Positions 23,262 to 31,512 of a stretch of DNA of 64,000 nucleotides are shown here, piece after piece. This DNA is from Pseudomonas sp. F(2018) (GTDB lineage: Bacteria; Pseudomonadota; Gammaproteobacteria; Pseudomonadales; Pseudomonadaceae), in NCBI RefSeq assembly GCF_005508865.1, contig NZ_SCOM01000002.1, positions 124,001-188,000 of the forward strand. Reading direction: 5' to 3'. Position 1 is the first letter of the stretch. The number at the start of each line of letters is the position of its first letter. The notes under the pieces are model-generated. The model made no database searches. It worked only from the letters and a program-made list of their open reading frames with translations, and was not told the origin of the DNA. The position numbers were made by a program, and so were the translations under genes.

Positions 23262-23437
23262 GAGGCAGGTCTCCTGGCTTACGGCGTGCGGCATTGCTGC
23301 TGCGATTTCCCACCTTCCCGCCAGTTGGCAGTGGTCTATCGGGGAATCTCGTCCGTTCACAGTTGCGGGGGCAGCCAGGGCTTGAAAGACCCTGTTCCCT
23401 CTTAGCTTCTTCGGCTGGCGAAGAAGAACCTCGGAAA
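23262..23437 (-). ncRNA. Cobalamin riboswitch upstream of cobW
   Basis: Read on the minus strand: GGGAACAGGGTC, then GGCTGCCCCCGCAACTGT, CCACTG, GGGAAGG, and the closing B12 box AGCCAGGAGACCTGCC near 23280-23264. These are the conserved core elements of cobalamin riboswitches. The element ends ~110 nt before the cobW ATG and starts right at the predicted transcription start. Confidence 0.93.
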
Positions 23438-23444
23438 GGGCGCA

Positions 23445-23511
23445 AGGCTACGCAGTGCCCCAAGGGCGGTCAACCGCGCGGTTGACGCTGGAGCGGGCTT
23501 CGTGATGTTCT
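23445..23511. promoter_or_regulatory. Back-to-back promoters with -35 boxes in one 18-bp palindrome
   Basis: The perfect palindrome GTCAACCGCGCGGTTGAC (23469-23486) contains TTGAC on both strands. Rightward: TTGACG (23482-23487) with a weak -10 near 23506-23511. Leftward: TTGACC (23473-23468), 17-bp spacer, TAGCCT (23450-23445). Both promoters would start transcription a few bases before a cobalamin riboswitch. Confidence 0.65.
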
Positions 23512-23523
23512 AGAAAAGCTGTT

Positions 23524-23714
23524 TCAGGTGCCTCTCGCCGCCGTGCGCGAGGTGAAACGGGAAGCCGGTGGGCCTTTCTCCGAGTGGAGTGGGCGAGTCC
23601 GGCGCTGCCCCCGCAACGGTAAGCGATCGACGGGTCTTCAATGCCACTGTGCCTCGTGCATGGGAAGGCCGACCCGGTTCCTGCAAAGGCGTCGCAAGCC
23701 CGGAGACCGGCCTG
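23524..23714 (+). ncRNA. Cobalamin riboswitch upstream of cbtB
   Basis: Conserved parts in order: CAGGTGCC, GTGAAACGGGAAGCCGGTG, GGCGCTGCCCCCGCAACGGT, GCCACTGTGCC, GGGAAGGC, and the B12 box AGCCCGGAGACCGGCCTG (23697-23714). The following 197 bp up to cbtB contain no gene and probably hold the expression platform. Confidence 0.95.
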
Positions 23715-23911
23715 AATCTTCGTTAGAACCCGCTTAGACGCCTCGTGAGCCAGGGCCTGCCGTTCATCCAGCAGGGCCGACGCGCAGCAGACGTCGAACG
23801 GGCTCGTTGGCAACCCGCGGTGGGCGGGCGCATGCCGGTTTATGGCCCTGGATGGGTCATTTCCTCGCTGCGACCTTCTACCGGAATACCAATCCCTGGA
23901 AGGTGCTCATC

Positions 23912-24097
23912 ATGTCCAGCCGCACGCTGTCGTCCTCCGCTTCCGTTTCGCTCCCGCTGTCCAAACGCCTGGCCATCGCTGCCGGCAGCTGCCTGCTCGG
24001 TGCACTGCTGATCTTCTTCGCCGGCTTCTCGCACATCGAGGCGATGCACAACGCCGCTCACGACACGCGCCACAGCGCTGCCTTCCCCTGCCACTGA
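23912..24097 (+). CDS. cbtB: Cobalt transporter subunit CbtB
   Basis: 61 residues. One transmembrane helix (about 19-39, LAIAAGSCLLGALLIFFAGF) followed by a His-rich tail (HNAAHDTRHSAAFPCH) that would bind metal. This is the shape of CbtB, the small partner of CbtA in a predicted B12-regulated cobalt uptake system. ATG 23912 with GGAAGG upstream; a longer frame exists but lacks CbtB character. It is the first gene after the riboswitch. Confidence 0.88.
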   Translation: MSSRTLSSSASVSLPLSKRLAIAAGSCLLGALLIFFAGFSHIEAMHNAAHDTRHSAAFPCH

Positions 24098-24108
24098 GAC
24101 CGCCTGCC

Positions 24109-24831
24109 ATGATCAAGCGCATCGCCCAGACCGCGGGCTTCGCAGGCCTCCTGGCCGCCATCGTTCTGACCCTGCTGCAGAGCCTGTGGGTTACCCCGCT
24201 GATTCTGCATGCGGAAACCTTCGAAACCGCCGAGCCGGTAGCTGAGCACAGCCACGAGGCGCCGGTCGCCGCCCATGAGCACGAACACGAGGAGGTTGCC
24301 GGCCATAGCCACGATGGCGAGGCCTGGGCTCCCGAAGACGGCTGGCAGCGCACCCTGTCTACCGGCCTGAGCAATCTGGTGGTGGCTGTCGGCTTCGCCC
24401 TGATGCTGGCCGGCCTGTTCACCCTGCGTGCGCCGAGCCAGACCTGGCAGGGCCTGCTCTGGGGCTTGGGCGGTTTCGCCGTGTTCAGCCTGGCGCCGTC
24501 CGCCGGCCTGCCGCCGGAGCTGCCGGGCACCGCTGCGGCCGACCTGCTGCTGCGCCAGTACTGGTGGATCGGCACTGCCGTCGCCACCGCCGCCGGCCTG
24601 GGCCTGATCGCTTTCGGTCGCAGCTGGGCGCTGCGTGGCGTCGGCCTGGTGCTGCTGGCCGTGCCGCACCTGATCGGCGCGCCGCAGCCGGACGTGCACG
24701 AGAGCCTGGCGCCCGAGGCGCTGGAGCACGAGTTCATCCTCGCCTCGCTGCTGACCAATGCGCTGTTCTGGTCGGCCCTGGGCCTGGCTGCTGCCTGGTT
24801 CTTCGCTCGTGGCGAACAGCGCGACGCCTGA
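24109..24831 (+). CDS. cbtA: Cobalt transporter subunit CbtA
   Basis: 240 residues with about six transmembrane segments. After the first helix (IKRIAQTAGFAGLLAAIVLT) comes a His-rich loop, HSHEAPVAAHEHEHEEVAGH (about 47-66), likely for cobalt binding. The PHLIGAPQPDVHES segment (about 184-197) is typical of CbtA. ATG 24109 is 11 nt after the cbtB stop. Function as a cobalt importer is predicted from regulation by B12 riboswitches in many genomes. Confidence 0.92.
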   Translation: MIKRIAQTAGFAGLLAAIVLTLLQSLWVTPLILHAETFETAEPVAEHSHEAPVAAHEHEHEEVAGHSHDGEAWAPEDGWQRTLSTGLSNLVVAVGFALMLAGLFTLRAPSQTWQGLLWGLGGFAVFSLAPSAGLPPELPGTAAADLLLRQYWWIGTAVATAAGLGLIAFGRSWALRGVGLVLLAVPHLIGAPQPDVHESLAPEALEHEFILASLLTNALFWSALGLAAAWFFARGEQRDA

Positions 24832-25222
24832 TCCGCTGCTGATCGCCGGTCTCGGCTGTCGCCGCGGCTGCACGGTGGCCGAGCTGCGCGAGCTGCTGGA
24901 ACAGAGCCTGGCGCAGCTCGCGCTGCCGCTGGACGCGCTGCATGGCCTGGCCAGCAGCGCACGCAAACGCGGCGAGGCGGGGCTGCTGCAGCTGGCGGCA
25001 GACCTTGGCCTGCCGCTGGATTTCTACTCGGCCGAGCAACTGGTGCCCTACGAGTCGCAGCAGAGTGAAGTCTCGGAGCGGGTGCGCGAGCTGACCGGCG
25101 CCGCCAGCGTGGCCGAGGCCAGTGCCCTGGCCTGCGCTGCCGAACGCTCTGGTCGTGCCGCCACCCTGATCTGCCGCAAACAGCGCAGCGCCGCTGCTAC
25201 CCTGGCCATCGCCACGGCCTGA
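24809..25222 (+). CDS. cobE: Cobalamin biosynthesis protein CobE
   Basis: 137 residues from a GTG at 24809, overlapping the end of cbtA by 23 nt; the ribosome site is weak, so the start may be off. The motif [20 protein letters not shown] (about 9-28) and a later [10 protein letters not shown] match CobE, which resembles the C-terminal domain of CbiG. CobE is needed for aerobic B12 synthesis, but its exact reaction is not settled. It is followed by cobM 13 nt later. Confidence 0.88.
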   Translation: MANSATPDPLLIAGLGCRRGCTVAELRELLEQSLAQLALPLDALHGLASSARKRGEAGLLQLAADLGLPLDFYSAEQLVPYESQQSEVSERVRELTGAASVAEASALACAAERSGRAATLICRKQRSAAATLAIATA

Positions 25223-25235
25223 ACCGGAATTTCCC

Positions 25236-26003
25236 ATGACCGTCTATTTCATCGGTGCCGGCCCCGGCGATCCCGAGCTGATCACCGTCAAGGGCCAGCG
25301 CCTGATCCGCAGCTGCCCGGTGATTCTCTACGCCGGCTCGCTGGTGCCCGAGGCCGTGCTGCAGGGCCGCAGCGCCGAATTGCTGGTGAACACCGCCGAG
25401 CTGCACCTTTCGCAGATCATCACGCTGCTGGCCGAGGCCCATGCCAAGGGCCAGGACGTGGCCCGCGTGCATTCCGGCGATCCGTCGTTGTACGGCGCCA
25501 TCGGCGAGCAGATTCGCGAGTTGCGCGCGCTGCAGATTCCTTTCGAGATTATTCCCGGCGTCACCGCCACGGCGGCCTGCGCGGCGCTGCTGGAGACCGA
25601 GCTGACCCTGCCCGAGGTGGCGCAGACGGTGATCCTCACTCGCTACGGCCACAACTCGCCGATGCCGGCGGGGGAGGAGCTGGGCGCCCTGGCCAGCCAC
25701 CGCGCGACCCTGGCCATTCACCTCGGCGTGCAGCATCTGCCGCGCATCGTCGAGGAGCTGCTGCCGCACTACGGCGTCGACTGCCCGATCGCCGTGGTGC
25801 ATCGCGCCAGTTGGCCGGATCAGGACTGGGTGCGCGGCACTCTGGCGGATATCGAGGCGAAGGTGGCGGAGAAGGGCTTCCGTCGCACAGCGCTGATCCT
25901 GGTCGGCCGGGTGTTGAACGCGGAGGACTTCGCCGGCTCGGCGCTGTATGCCGAGGCCACGCGCCATCTGTTCAGGAAAGACGGCGCAGGCAGTACAGGC
26001 TGA
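25236..26003 (+). CDS. cobM: Precorrin-4 C(11)-methyltransferase CobM
   Basis: 255 residues. SAM-dependent methylation of precorrin-4 at C-11. [19 protein letters not shown] (3-21) and [14 protein letters not shown] (about 79-92) are the tetrapyrrole methylase motifs, and [19 protein letters not shown] is typical of CobM/CbiF. Last gene of the cbtB-cbtA-cobE-cobM unit. Its 3' end overlaps a minus-strand gene by 32 nt. Confidence 0.95.
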   Translation: MTVYFIGAGPGDPELITVKGQRLIRSCPVILYAGSLVPEAVLQGRSAELLVNTAELHLSQIITLLAEAHAKGQDVARVHSGDPSLYGAIGEQIRELRALQIPFEIIPGVTATAACAALLETELTLPEVAQTVILTRYGHNSPMPAGEELGALASHRATLAIHLGVQHLPRIVEELLPHYGVDCPIAVVHRASWPDQDWVRGTLADIEAKVAEKGFRRTALILVGRVLNAEDFAGSALYAEATRHLFRKDGAGSTG

Positions 26004-26268
26004 GATCGCTGTTGCCCTGGTTGTCGGCGATGGCGAGCTCGCCGCCCAGTGCCTTCAATCGCGTATTCAGCTCGCTGGTGTAGAGCGCCTGGCGCAAGCG
26101 CGGGTAGTCCAGCTGCGGCGCCAGCCAAAGGTGCAGCTGCGGCAGGCGGAAGGCCCAGTAGCCTGCCTGGCAATCGAAGCCGGCCGCCTGCAGGCGGGCG
26201 AGCAGGGCGGCATCGCCAGCGAGCACGGCCTGGCAATGGGCGAAGAAGCTTTCCACGGGATCGTTCAT
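25972..26268 (-). CDS. Hypothetical 98-aa protein
   Basis: Starts at the ATG at 26268 ([20 protein letters not shown]) and ends [10 protein letters not shown]; the long upstream extension of the frame is out of phase with any family and was dropped. It is mixed helix/strand with an aromatic middle ([20 protein letters not shown]). No signal peptide or membrane segment. I recognise no family. It overlaps the end of cobM on the other strand and is divergent from the Tag-like gene (70 bp apart). Confidence 0.6.
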   Translation of the reverse strand: MNDPVESFFAHCQAVLAGDAALLARLQAAGFDCQAGYWAFRLPQLHLWLAPQLDYPRLRQALYTSELNTRLKALGGELAIADNQGNSDLSLYCLRRLS

Positions 26269-26337
26269 GGCGGCGAATATTGCGCGGCGCCAAGGGTTGC
26301 GGGCAACCTGTGCGCCTCTTTCGGGCAAGGATCTCTC

Positions 26338-27009
26338 ATGCGTGACTATCAGTGGCTGCACGAATACTGCCTCAACCGCTTCGGCTCGGCCGCGGCGCTG
26401 GAGGCCCGGTTGCCGCAGCCGAAGAGCGACGCCGAGCTGCGCTCTCTGAGCGATGACCGCTACCTGTCGCTGATCGCCCTGCGCGTGTTCCGCGCCGGCC
26501 TCAAGCACAGCCTGGTGGACGCCAAGTGGCCGGCCTTCGAGCAGGCGTTCTTCGGCTTCGATCCGGAGAAGGTGGTGCTGATGGGCGCCGAACACCTGGA
26601 GCGGCTGATGCAGGACGAGCGCCTGATCCGCCACCTGGGCAAGCTCAAGAGCGTGCCGCGCAACGCCCAGTTCGTGCTGGATGTGCAGAAGGACAAGGGC
26701 AGCTTCGGCGCGCTGATCGCCGACTGGCCGGTGACCGATATCGTTGGTCTGTGGAAGTACCTGGCCAAGCACGGTAGCCAGCTTGGCGGCCTGTCGGCGC
26801 CGCGCTTCCTGCGCATGGTCGGCAAGGACACCTTCATCCCCACCGATGACATGGTCGCCGCGCTCAAGGCCCAGGAAATCATCGACAAGGCGCCGACCAG
26901 CCAGAAGGACCTGGCGTTGGTGCAGGCTGCCTTCAATAAATGGCACGAGCAGAGTGGCCGGCCGCTGTGTCAGCTGTCGGTGATGTTGGCGCACACCGTC
27001 AATCACTGA
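26338..27009 (+). CDS. DNA-3-methyladenine glycosylase I-like (Tag family) protein
   Basis: 223 residues. The block LERLMQDERLIRHLGKLKSV (about 85-104) and AFFGFDPEKV align with the helix-hairpin-helix region of E. coli Tag. The sequence is divergent: the N-terminal Cys/Trp of Tag's zinc and base-binding region is not obvious, though C and H residues occur at the very end (LCQLSVMLAHTVNH). Likely a DNA repair glycosylase that removes alkylated bases; substrate not certain. ATG 26338 follows AAGGATCTCTC. Confidence 0.7.
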   Translation: MRDYQWLHEYCLNRFGSAAALEARLPQPKSDAELRSLSDDRYLSLIALRVFRAGLKHSLVDAKWPAFEQAFFGFDPEKVVLMGAEHLERLMQDERLIRHLGKLKSVPRNAQFVLDVQKDKGSFGALIADWPVTDIVGLWKYLAKHGSQLGGLSAPRFLRMVGKDTFIPTDDMVAALKAQEIIDKAPTSQKDLALVQAAFNKWHEQSGRPLCQLSVMLAHTVNH

Positions 27010-27042
27010 CAAAGCCGCTTTGTGGTCCGAGGGGGCAATGCC

Positions 27043-27810
27043 ATGCAACAGGACATTATCCGCGTCGCCCAGGCCATCCAGCGTGCCGAGCGCATCCTGG
27101 TCATCACCGGTGCCGGACTCTCGGCGGATTCCGGGCTGCCCACCTACCGCGGCCTCGGAGGCCTGTACAACGGCCTGACCGCCGAGGGCCTGCCGATTGA
27201 GGCGGCATTGTCCGGGCCGATGCTGCAGCGCGATCCGGCGCTGTGCTGGAAGTACCTGGCTCAGCTTGGCGAGGCCTGCCTGGCCGCCAGCCCCAATGCC
27301 GGGCATGCCGCCATCGCCGAGCTGCAGAGGCGCAAGCCGGGTTGCTGGGTGCTGACGCAGAATATCGACGGCTATCACCGTCAGGCGGGCTCGCCGCCGG
27401 AGCGGCTGATCGAGATCCACGGCGAGCTGGCGCCGATGTTCTGCCAGTCCTGCGGCGCAGAAGATCCCGAGTTGGCCGTGCACCTGGAAAAACCATTGCC
27501 CCCGCGCTGCGCCCAATGCGGGGGCGTGTTGCGTCCGCCGGTGGTGCTGTTCGAGGAGATGCTGCCCGAGGATGCCATTGGTCGGCTTTATGACCAGGTA
27601 CATGAGGGCTTCGATGTGGTTATCGCGGTAGGCACTACCGCGAGCTTCCCCTACATAGTCGAACCTGTGGTGCAGGCCCGCAGGAATGGGGGGTTCACGG
27701 TGGAAATCAATCCGCAGCAGACCGATATCAGCCGCTGTGTGGATGCCCGTCTATCGGGAAGGGCGTCAGACGTTTTGCCGGAACTACTGAGTCACATTCC
27801 TGGGCATTGA
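27043..27810 (+). CDS. Sir2-family NAD-dependent protein deacylase
   Basis: 255 residues. GAGLSADSGLPTYRG (about 24-38), TQNIDGYH (about 106-113), and IHGELAPMFCQSCG carry the NAD site, the catalytic His and zinc ligands; two CxxC pairs are present (CQSC, CAQC). Removes acyl groups from lysines. ATG 27043, with GAGGGGGC upstream, is preferred over GTG 27022. The name cobB is used for bacterial sirtuins; it must not be confused with the cobyrinate synthase gene cobB at 31.5 kb. Confidence 0.88.
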   Translation: MQQDIIRVAQAIQRAERILVITGAGLSADSGLPTYRGLGGLYNGLTAEGLPIEAALSGPMLQRDPALCWKYLAQLGEACLAASPNAGHAAIAELQRRKPGCWVLTQNIDGYHRQAGSPPERLIEIHGELAPMFCQSCGAEDPELAVHLEKPLPPRCAQCGGVLRPPVVLFEEMLPEDAIGRLYDQVHEGFDVVIAVGTTASFPYIVEPVVQARRNGGFTVEINPQQTDISRCVDARLSGRASDVLPELLSHIPGH

Positions 27811-27812
27811 AT

Positions 27813-27841
27813 TTGCAAATCATGTTCTCAGAGGGCATAGT
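27813..27841 (+). promoter_or_regulatory. Predicted sigma-70 promoter of the first NlpC/P60 gene
   Basis: TTGCAA (27813-27818), 17-bp spacer, CATAGT (27836-27841). Located 39 nt upstream of the start codon, after the sirtuin stop. Confidence 0.5.
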
Positions 27842-27879
27842 CGCCCCCTTATAAAAACCAGACTGACACGGTCGTGCCC

Positions 27880-28491
27880 ATGCTAAAGCGCTTCGCACCC
27901 CTCGTGCCCATTGCACTCTCAGCCCTGTTGGCGGCCTGCGCCACCCAGCAGGCGCCGCAGCCCCAGATGGATCTGGCTCAACAACCGCAGAAGCCCGTCG
28001 AGTACATGACCGACGAGCAAATGGCGGATTTCACGGACGACAAACCCTACGAGCTGCCCTCGCTGGCGGACAACATCCTGGCCCATGGCCTGTCCCTGGT
28101 CGGTACTCGTTACCGCATGGGCGGCACCTCGGCGACCAGCGGTTTTGACTGCAGCGGCTTCGTCGGCTTCCTGTTCAAGGAAGAGGCGGGCATGAAGCTG
28201 CCGCGCTCCACCCGCGAGCTGATCAATCTCGACGCGCCGCTGGTGTCGCGTGGCGAGCTGGAGCCGGGCGACCTGATCTTCTTCAACAACCGTGGCCGCG
28301 GCCGCGTCAGTCACGCCGGCATCTACCTGGGTGACGACCAGTTCATCCATTCCAGCAGCAGCCGCAGCGGCGGTGTGCGGGTGGACAGCCTGGACGACAG
28401 CTACTGGAGCCGCAGCTACATGGAAGCCAAGCGCGTGCTGGCCATGGCGCCGGAGCAACCGTCCGCCGAGCGTTCGCCGCTGCATCGCTGA
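27880..28491 (+). CDS. NlpC/P60-family lipoprotein (murein peptidase), copy 1
   Basis: 203 residues. N-terminal signal with lipobox LAAC (MLKRFAPLVPIALSALLAAC), so lipidated and facing the periplasm. The catalytic domain has GFDCSGFVGF with the nucleophilic Cys (about 90), SHAGIYLGDDQFIH with the catalytic His, and a third polar residue close by. It cleaves peptide bonds in peptidoglycan stems. ATG 27880 chosen over GTG 27874. Another member follows directly. Confidence 0.87.
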   Translation: MLKRFAPLVPIALSALLAACATQQAPQPQMDLAQQPQKPVEYMTDEQMADFTDDKPYELPSLADNILAHGLSLVGTRYRMGGTSATSGFDCSGFVGFLFKEEAGMKLPRSTRELINLDAPLVSRGELEPGDLIFFNNRGRGRVSHAGIYLGDDQFIHSSSSRSGGVRVDSLDDSYWSRSYMEAKRVLAMAPEQPSAERSPLHR

Positions 28492-28580
28492 TCCGGCTCT
28501 GATCCAAAGCAGTGCACGGGCCTTGCGCCCGTGCCTGCAAGCCGGCAGAGTAGGGCGCATTCCGGCCAGGACGACCGCCC

Positions 28581-29096
28581 ATGCATTTCACGGCTCGCCT
28601 CTCCCTGCTAGCCCTCGCCGCGCTGCTTACCGCCTGCGCCGGCAACCCTCCCTCCCAAGAACCCAGCAATCCCTTCCCCATAGTCGGCGCCAATGCCGAT
28701 GACGTGGTGATCAGCGCCATCGGCCTGGAAGGCACGCCCTATCGCTATGGCGGCAACACGCCGGAGAGCGGCTTCGACTGCAGTGGCCTGATCGGCTACG
28801 TCTACCGCAACGCTGCGGGTATCCAGCTGCCGCGCTCGACCCGCGACATGATCAACCTGCGCGTGCCCAATGTCGGGCGTGGCGACCTGCAGAGCGGCGA
28901 CCTGGTGTTCTTCGCCACCAATGGCGGCGGCAAGGTCAGCCATGCCGGCATCTATGTCGGCGAGGGGCGCTTCGTGCACGCGCCGTCCAGCGGCGGTACC
29001 GTGCGCCTGGACTACCTGACCCAGGCCTACTGGCAGAAGAGCTACCTGGGCGCCAAGCGCGTCCTGGCCGCCGGCCAGCTGGCACGCCAGCCATGA
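28581..29096 (+). CDS. NlpC/P60-family lipoprotein, copy 2
   Basis: 171 residues, shorter than its neighbour, same architecture: lipobox LTAC at about 16-19, then YRYGGNTPESGFDCSGL (catalytic Cys near 70) and VSHAGIYVGEGRFVHA (catalytic His). The two share the PRSTR motif and the overall order, so this is a tandem gene pair. Predicted outer membrane-anchored endopeptidase. ATGA overlap couples it to the methyltransferase gene that follows. Confidence 0.87.
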   Translation: MHFTARLSLLALAALLTACAGNPPSQEPSNPFPIVGANADDVVISAIGLEGTPYRYGGNTPESGFDCSGLIGYVYRNAAGIQLPRSTRDMINLRVPNVGRGDLQSGDLVFFATNGGGKVSHAGIYVGEGRFVHAPSSGGTVRLDYLTQAYWQKSYLGAKRVLAAGQLARQP

Positions 29097-29755
29097 CCAA
29101 CCGCACGCTGAATCTCGACGACGCCCTCTACCAGTATCTGTTGGACGTGTCGTTGCGCGAGGCGCCGCTGCTCAAGCGCCTGCGCGAAGAGACCGCGCTG
29201 CTGCCCATGGCACGCTGGCAGATCGCCCCGGAGCAGGGTCAGTTCATGGCCCTGCTGGTGCAATTGTGCGGTGCACGCAAGATTCTCGAGATCGGCACCT
29301 TCACCGGTTACAGCGCCTTGTGCATGGCCCAGGCTATGCCTGAAGACGGTCGGCTGATCTGCTGCGACCTGCCCGGCGAGTACAACGCCATCGCCGAGCG
29401 CTACTGGTACGAGGCCGGGGTGAGCGAACGCATCGATCTGCGCCTGGCGCCAGCGCTGGAGACGCTCAACGCTCTGGAGCGCGGTGGCCATGGCGAGAGC
29501 TTCGACCTGATCTTCATCGACGCCGACAAGGCCAACTACACGGTGTACCTGGAACACGCCCTGGTGCTGGCGCGCAAGGGCGGCCTGATCCTGTTCGATA
29601 ACGTGCTGTGGGGTGGTCGGGTGCTGGAGACCAGCCCGGACAGCGCCGATACCCGCGCGATCCAGGCGCTCAACCGCGGCCTGCGCCGCGACACCCGCGT
29701 CGACCTCAGCCTGCTGCCGCTGGGCGACGGGCTGAGCATCTGCCGCAAGCGCTAG
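29093..29755 (+). CDS. Class I SAM-dependent O-methyltransferase
   Basis: 220 residues, catechol O-methyltransferase-like family. Motif I LEIGTFTGYSALCMAQAMP (about 64-82) binds SAM; FDLIFIDADKANYTVYLE (about 138-155) carries the metal-binding Asp residues; LFDNVLWGGRVLE follows. Metal-dependent methylation of a hydroxyl on a small aromatic or similar acceptor; the acceptor cannot be read from sequence. ATG overlaps the stop of the NlpC gene. Confidence 0.85.
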   Translation: MTNRTLNLDDALYQYLLDVSLREAPLLKRLREETALLPMARWQIAPEQGQFMALLVQLCGARKILEIGTFTGYSALCMAQAMPEDGRLICCDLPGEYNAIAERYWYEAGVSERIDLRLAPALETLNALERGGHGESFDLIFIDADKANYTVYLEHALVLARKGGLILFDNVLWGGRVLETSPDSADTRAIQALNRGLRRDTRVDLSLLPLGDGLSICRKR

Positions 29756-29789
29756 CGCCGGCCAGCCAGGGCTGTGGCATCATCGCCAG

Positions 29790-30110
29790 ATGCCCGAACC
29801 GATCCGTTTGCCACCCCAGCCCGACGCCTGCGAGCTCTGCGCCCGCGCCTTGCCGCTGACCCGCCATCACCTGATCCCCAAGGCCCTGCACGACAAACCC
29901 TACGTGCAGAAGCGCTTCGCCAAGACCGAGCGCATCACCGCCACCCTGTGGGTCTGCCGCGCCTGCCACAATCAGATCCACAAGCTGTTCAGCGAGAAGG
30001 AGCTGGCGCTGACCTACAACCGCCGCGAGGCGCTGCTCGGCGACGAGCGCCTGCGCACCTTCGTCGAGTGGCTGGCGAGCAAGCCGGCGGGCTTCACCCC
30101 CAGGCACTGA
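29790..30110 (+). CDS. HNH endonuclease-like small protein
   Basis: 106 residues. CELCARALPLTRHHLIPKA (about 15-33) and VCRACHNQIHKLFSEKEL (about 54-71) give two CxxC zinc pairs with HH...N...H, the HNH/beta-beta-alpha-metal pattern. No intron or mobile element lies around it, so this is a free-standing chromosomal copy of unknown target. Converges with the copper-protein gene (7 bp between stops). Confidence 0.75.
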   Translation: MPEPIRLPPQPDACELCARALPLTRHHLIPKALHDKPYVQKRFAKTERITATLWVCRACHNQIHKLFSEKELALTYNRREALLGDERLRTFVEWLASKPAGFTPRH

Positions 30111-30117
30111 AACGGCT

Positions 30118-30447
30118 TCAGGCCACCATCACTTCGCATTCCACTACGCAGCGCTGGCAGGCCTGGGCGCATTGCTGGCAATGGTCGTGCTGGTGCTTGC
30201 CGCACTCCTCGGCGCAGGCCTGGCAGGTTACCGCACAGAGGCGCAGGAATTCGTCGCACAGCGGGCTGTCACGCACCATCAGGCGTTCGGCCAGGCGGCA
30301 GATGTCGGCGCAATCGATATCGCAGGCGATGCAGATGGCCATGCGTTGCAGATCTGGCTCTTTCAGGCAGGCGGCGAGGCAGGTTTCGCAGGCGATGGCG
30401 CAGGCGCTGCAGGCCTGGATGCAGGAGGCGTAGCGTTGCTTAGCCAT
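30118..30447 (-). CDS. Four-helix-bundle copper-binding protein (Csp-like, DUF326)
   Basis: 109 residues with 20 cysteines, mostly in CxxxC and CxxC spacing along helices (IQACSACAIACETCLAAC, CIACDIDCADIC, CAVTCQACAEEC, CQQCAQACQRC). That is the pattern of Csp-type copper storage bundles. Start at ATG 30447 behind AAAGGAGA; no signal peptide, so cytosolic (Csp3-like). It would bind many Cu(I) ions and so buffer copper. It reads away from the third riboswitch. Confidence 0.82.
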   Translation of the reverse strand: MAKQRYASCIQACSACAIACETCLAACLKEPDLQRMAICIACDIDCADICRLAERLMVRDSPLCDEFLRLCAVTCQACAEECGKHQHDHCQQCAQACQRCVVECEVMVA

Positions 30448-30527
30448 GGGGTTCTCCTTTGCTCGGTTGTCTTGCTGTGAGCCCCCTGGTCCCTGTGGGT
30501 TCGACCGATCTGCCGGGCGGCGCGCGA

Positions 30528-30556
30528 TTGACCGAGGCATGCGCTGGGCCTAAGCT
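30528..30556 (+). promoter_or_regulatory. Predicted promoter of the cobO operon
   Basis: TTGACC (30528-30533), 17-bp spacer, TAAGCT (30551-30556). Transcription would start a few bases before the riboswitch core at 30567. Confidence 0.6.
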
Positions 30557-30566
30557 GCGCGCCTGC

Positions 30567-30754
30567 TTCAGGTGCCCCGACGCGACGCGTGCGAGGGTGA
30601 AACAGGGAAGCCGGTGCATTCGTTACGAAGATTCCGGCGCTGCCCCCGCAACGGTAGGTGAGTAAAAGGGTCGCTCGACGCCACTGTGCCCCGGCACGGG
30701 AAGGCGCGATCCGCAGGCCGCGAGGCCTGGCTCACGAGCCCGGAGACCGGCCTG
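30567..30754 (+). ncRNA. Cobalamin riboswitch upstream of cobO
   Basis: CAGGTGCC, GTGAAACAGGGAAGCCGGTG, GGCGCTGCCCCCGCAACGGT, GCCACTGTGCC, GGGAAGGC and the B12 box AGCCCGGAGACCGGCCTG (30737-30754) occur in order. The core is nearly identical to the riboswitch at 23524. Expression platform lies in the 146 nt before cobO. Confidence 0.95.
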
Positions 30755-30900
30755 TCGCGATCCACGGCAGTGCGGCGGGCTCTGCGGTTGCGGCCCCTCG
30801 GGCCTGGCCGTTGCTTTCCTCGTTCTGTCCTTGTTTCTGTTCGTGTACCCGCCAGCCGGGTGCGCAGGGCGCTCTGGCGCCGGCAAAGAGGAGTCCGAAC

Positions 30901-31512
30901 ATGAACGAGTCGGCCGAACGCGACGCCCGTCACCTGGCGCGCATGCAACGCAAGAAAGCCCTGATCGACGCCAAGATCGCCCAGGCCCAGGACGAATACG
31001 GCCTGCTGCTGGTGCATTCCGGCAACGGCAAGGGCAAGAGCAGCTCGGCGTTCGGCATGGTCGCCCGCGCCTTGGGCCATGGCATGCGGGTCGGTGTGGT
31101 GCAGTTCATCAAGGGCGCCGCCAGCACCGGCGAGGAAGCCTTCTTCCGCCGTTTCCCCGACGAGGTGCAGTGGTTCGTGATGGGCGAGGGCTTCACCTGG
31201 GAGACCCAGGACCGCCAGCGCGATATCGCCATGGCCGGCGAGGCCTGGCAGGTGGCGCGCCGTCTGCTGGCCGACGACAGCATCGGCCTGGTGGTGCTGG
31301 ACGAACTGAATATCGCCCTCAAACACGGCTATCTGCAATTGGATCAGGTGCTTGCCGATATCGAGGCGCGCCCGCTGCTGCAGCATGTGGTGTTGACCGG
31401 TCGTGGCGCGCAGCCGGGGCTGATCGAGGCGGCCGATACGGTGACCGAGATGACCCTGGTCAAGCACGCCTTCAAGGCCGGGGTTAAGGCGCAGAAGGGG
31501 GTCGAGTTCTGA
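30901..31512 (+). CDS. cobO: Cob(I)yrinic acid a,c-diamide adenosyltransferase CobO
   Basis: 203 residues. Transfers the adenosyl group of ATP to cobalt of the corrinoid. P-loop HSGNGKGKSSSAFG (about 39-52), QFIKGAASTGEEAFF and LDELNIALKHGY (about 129-140) are CobA/CobO/BtuR landmarks. ATG 30901 follows AAAGAGGAG. First gene of a ten-gene operon in which nearly every gene overlaps the next by 1-8 nt. Confidence 0.95.
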   Translation: MNESAERDARHLARMQRKKALIDAKIAQAQDEYGLLLVHSGNGKGKSSSAFGMVARALGHGMRVGVVQFIKGAASTGEEAFFRRFPDEVQWFVMGEGFTWETQDRQRDIAMAGEAWQVARRLLADDSIGLVVLDELNIALKHGYLQLDQVLADIEARPLLQHVVLTGRGAQPGLIEAADTVTEMTLVKHAFKAGVKAQKGVEF

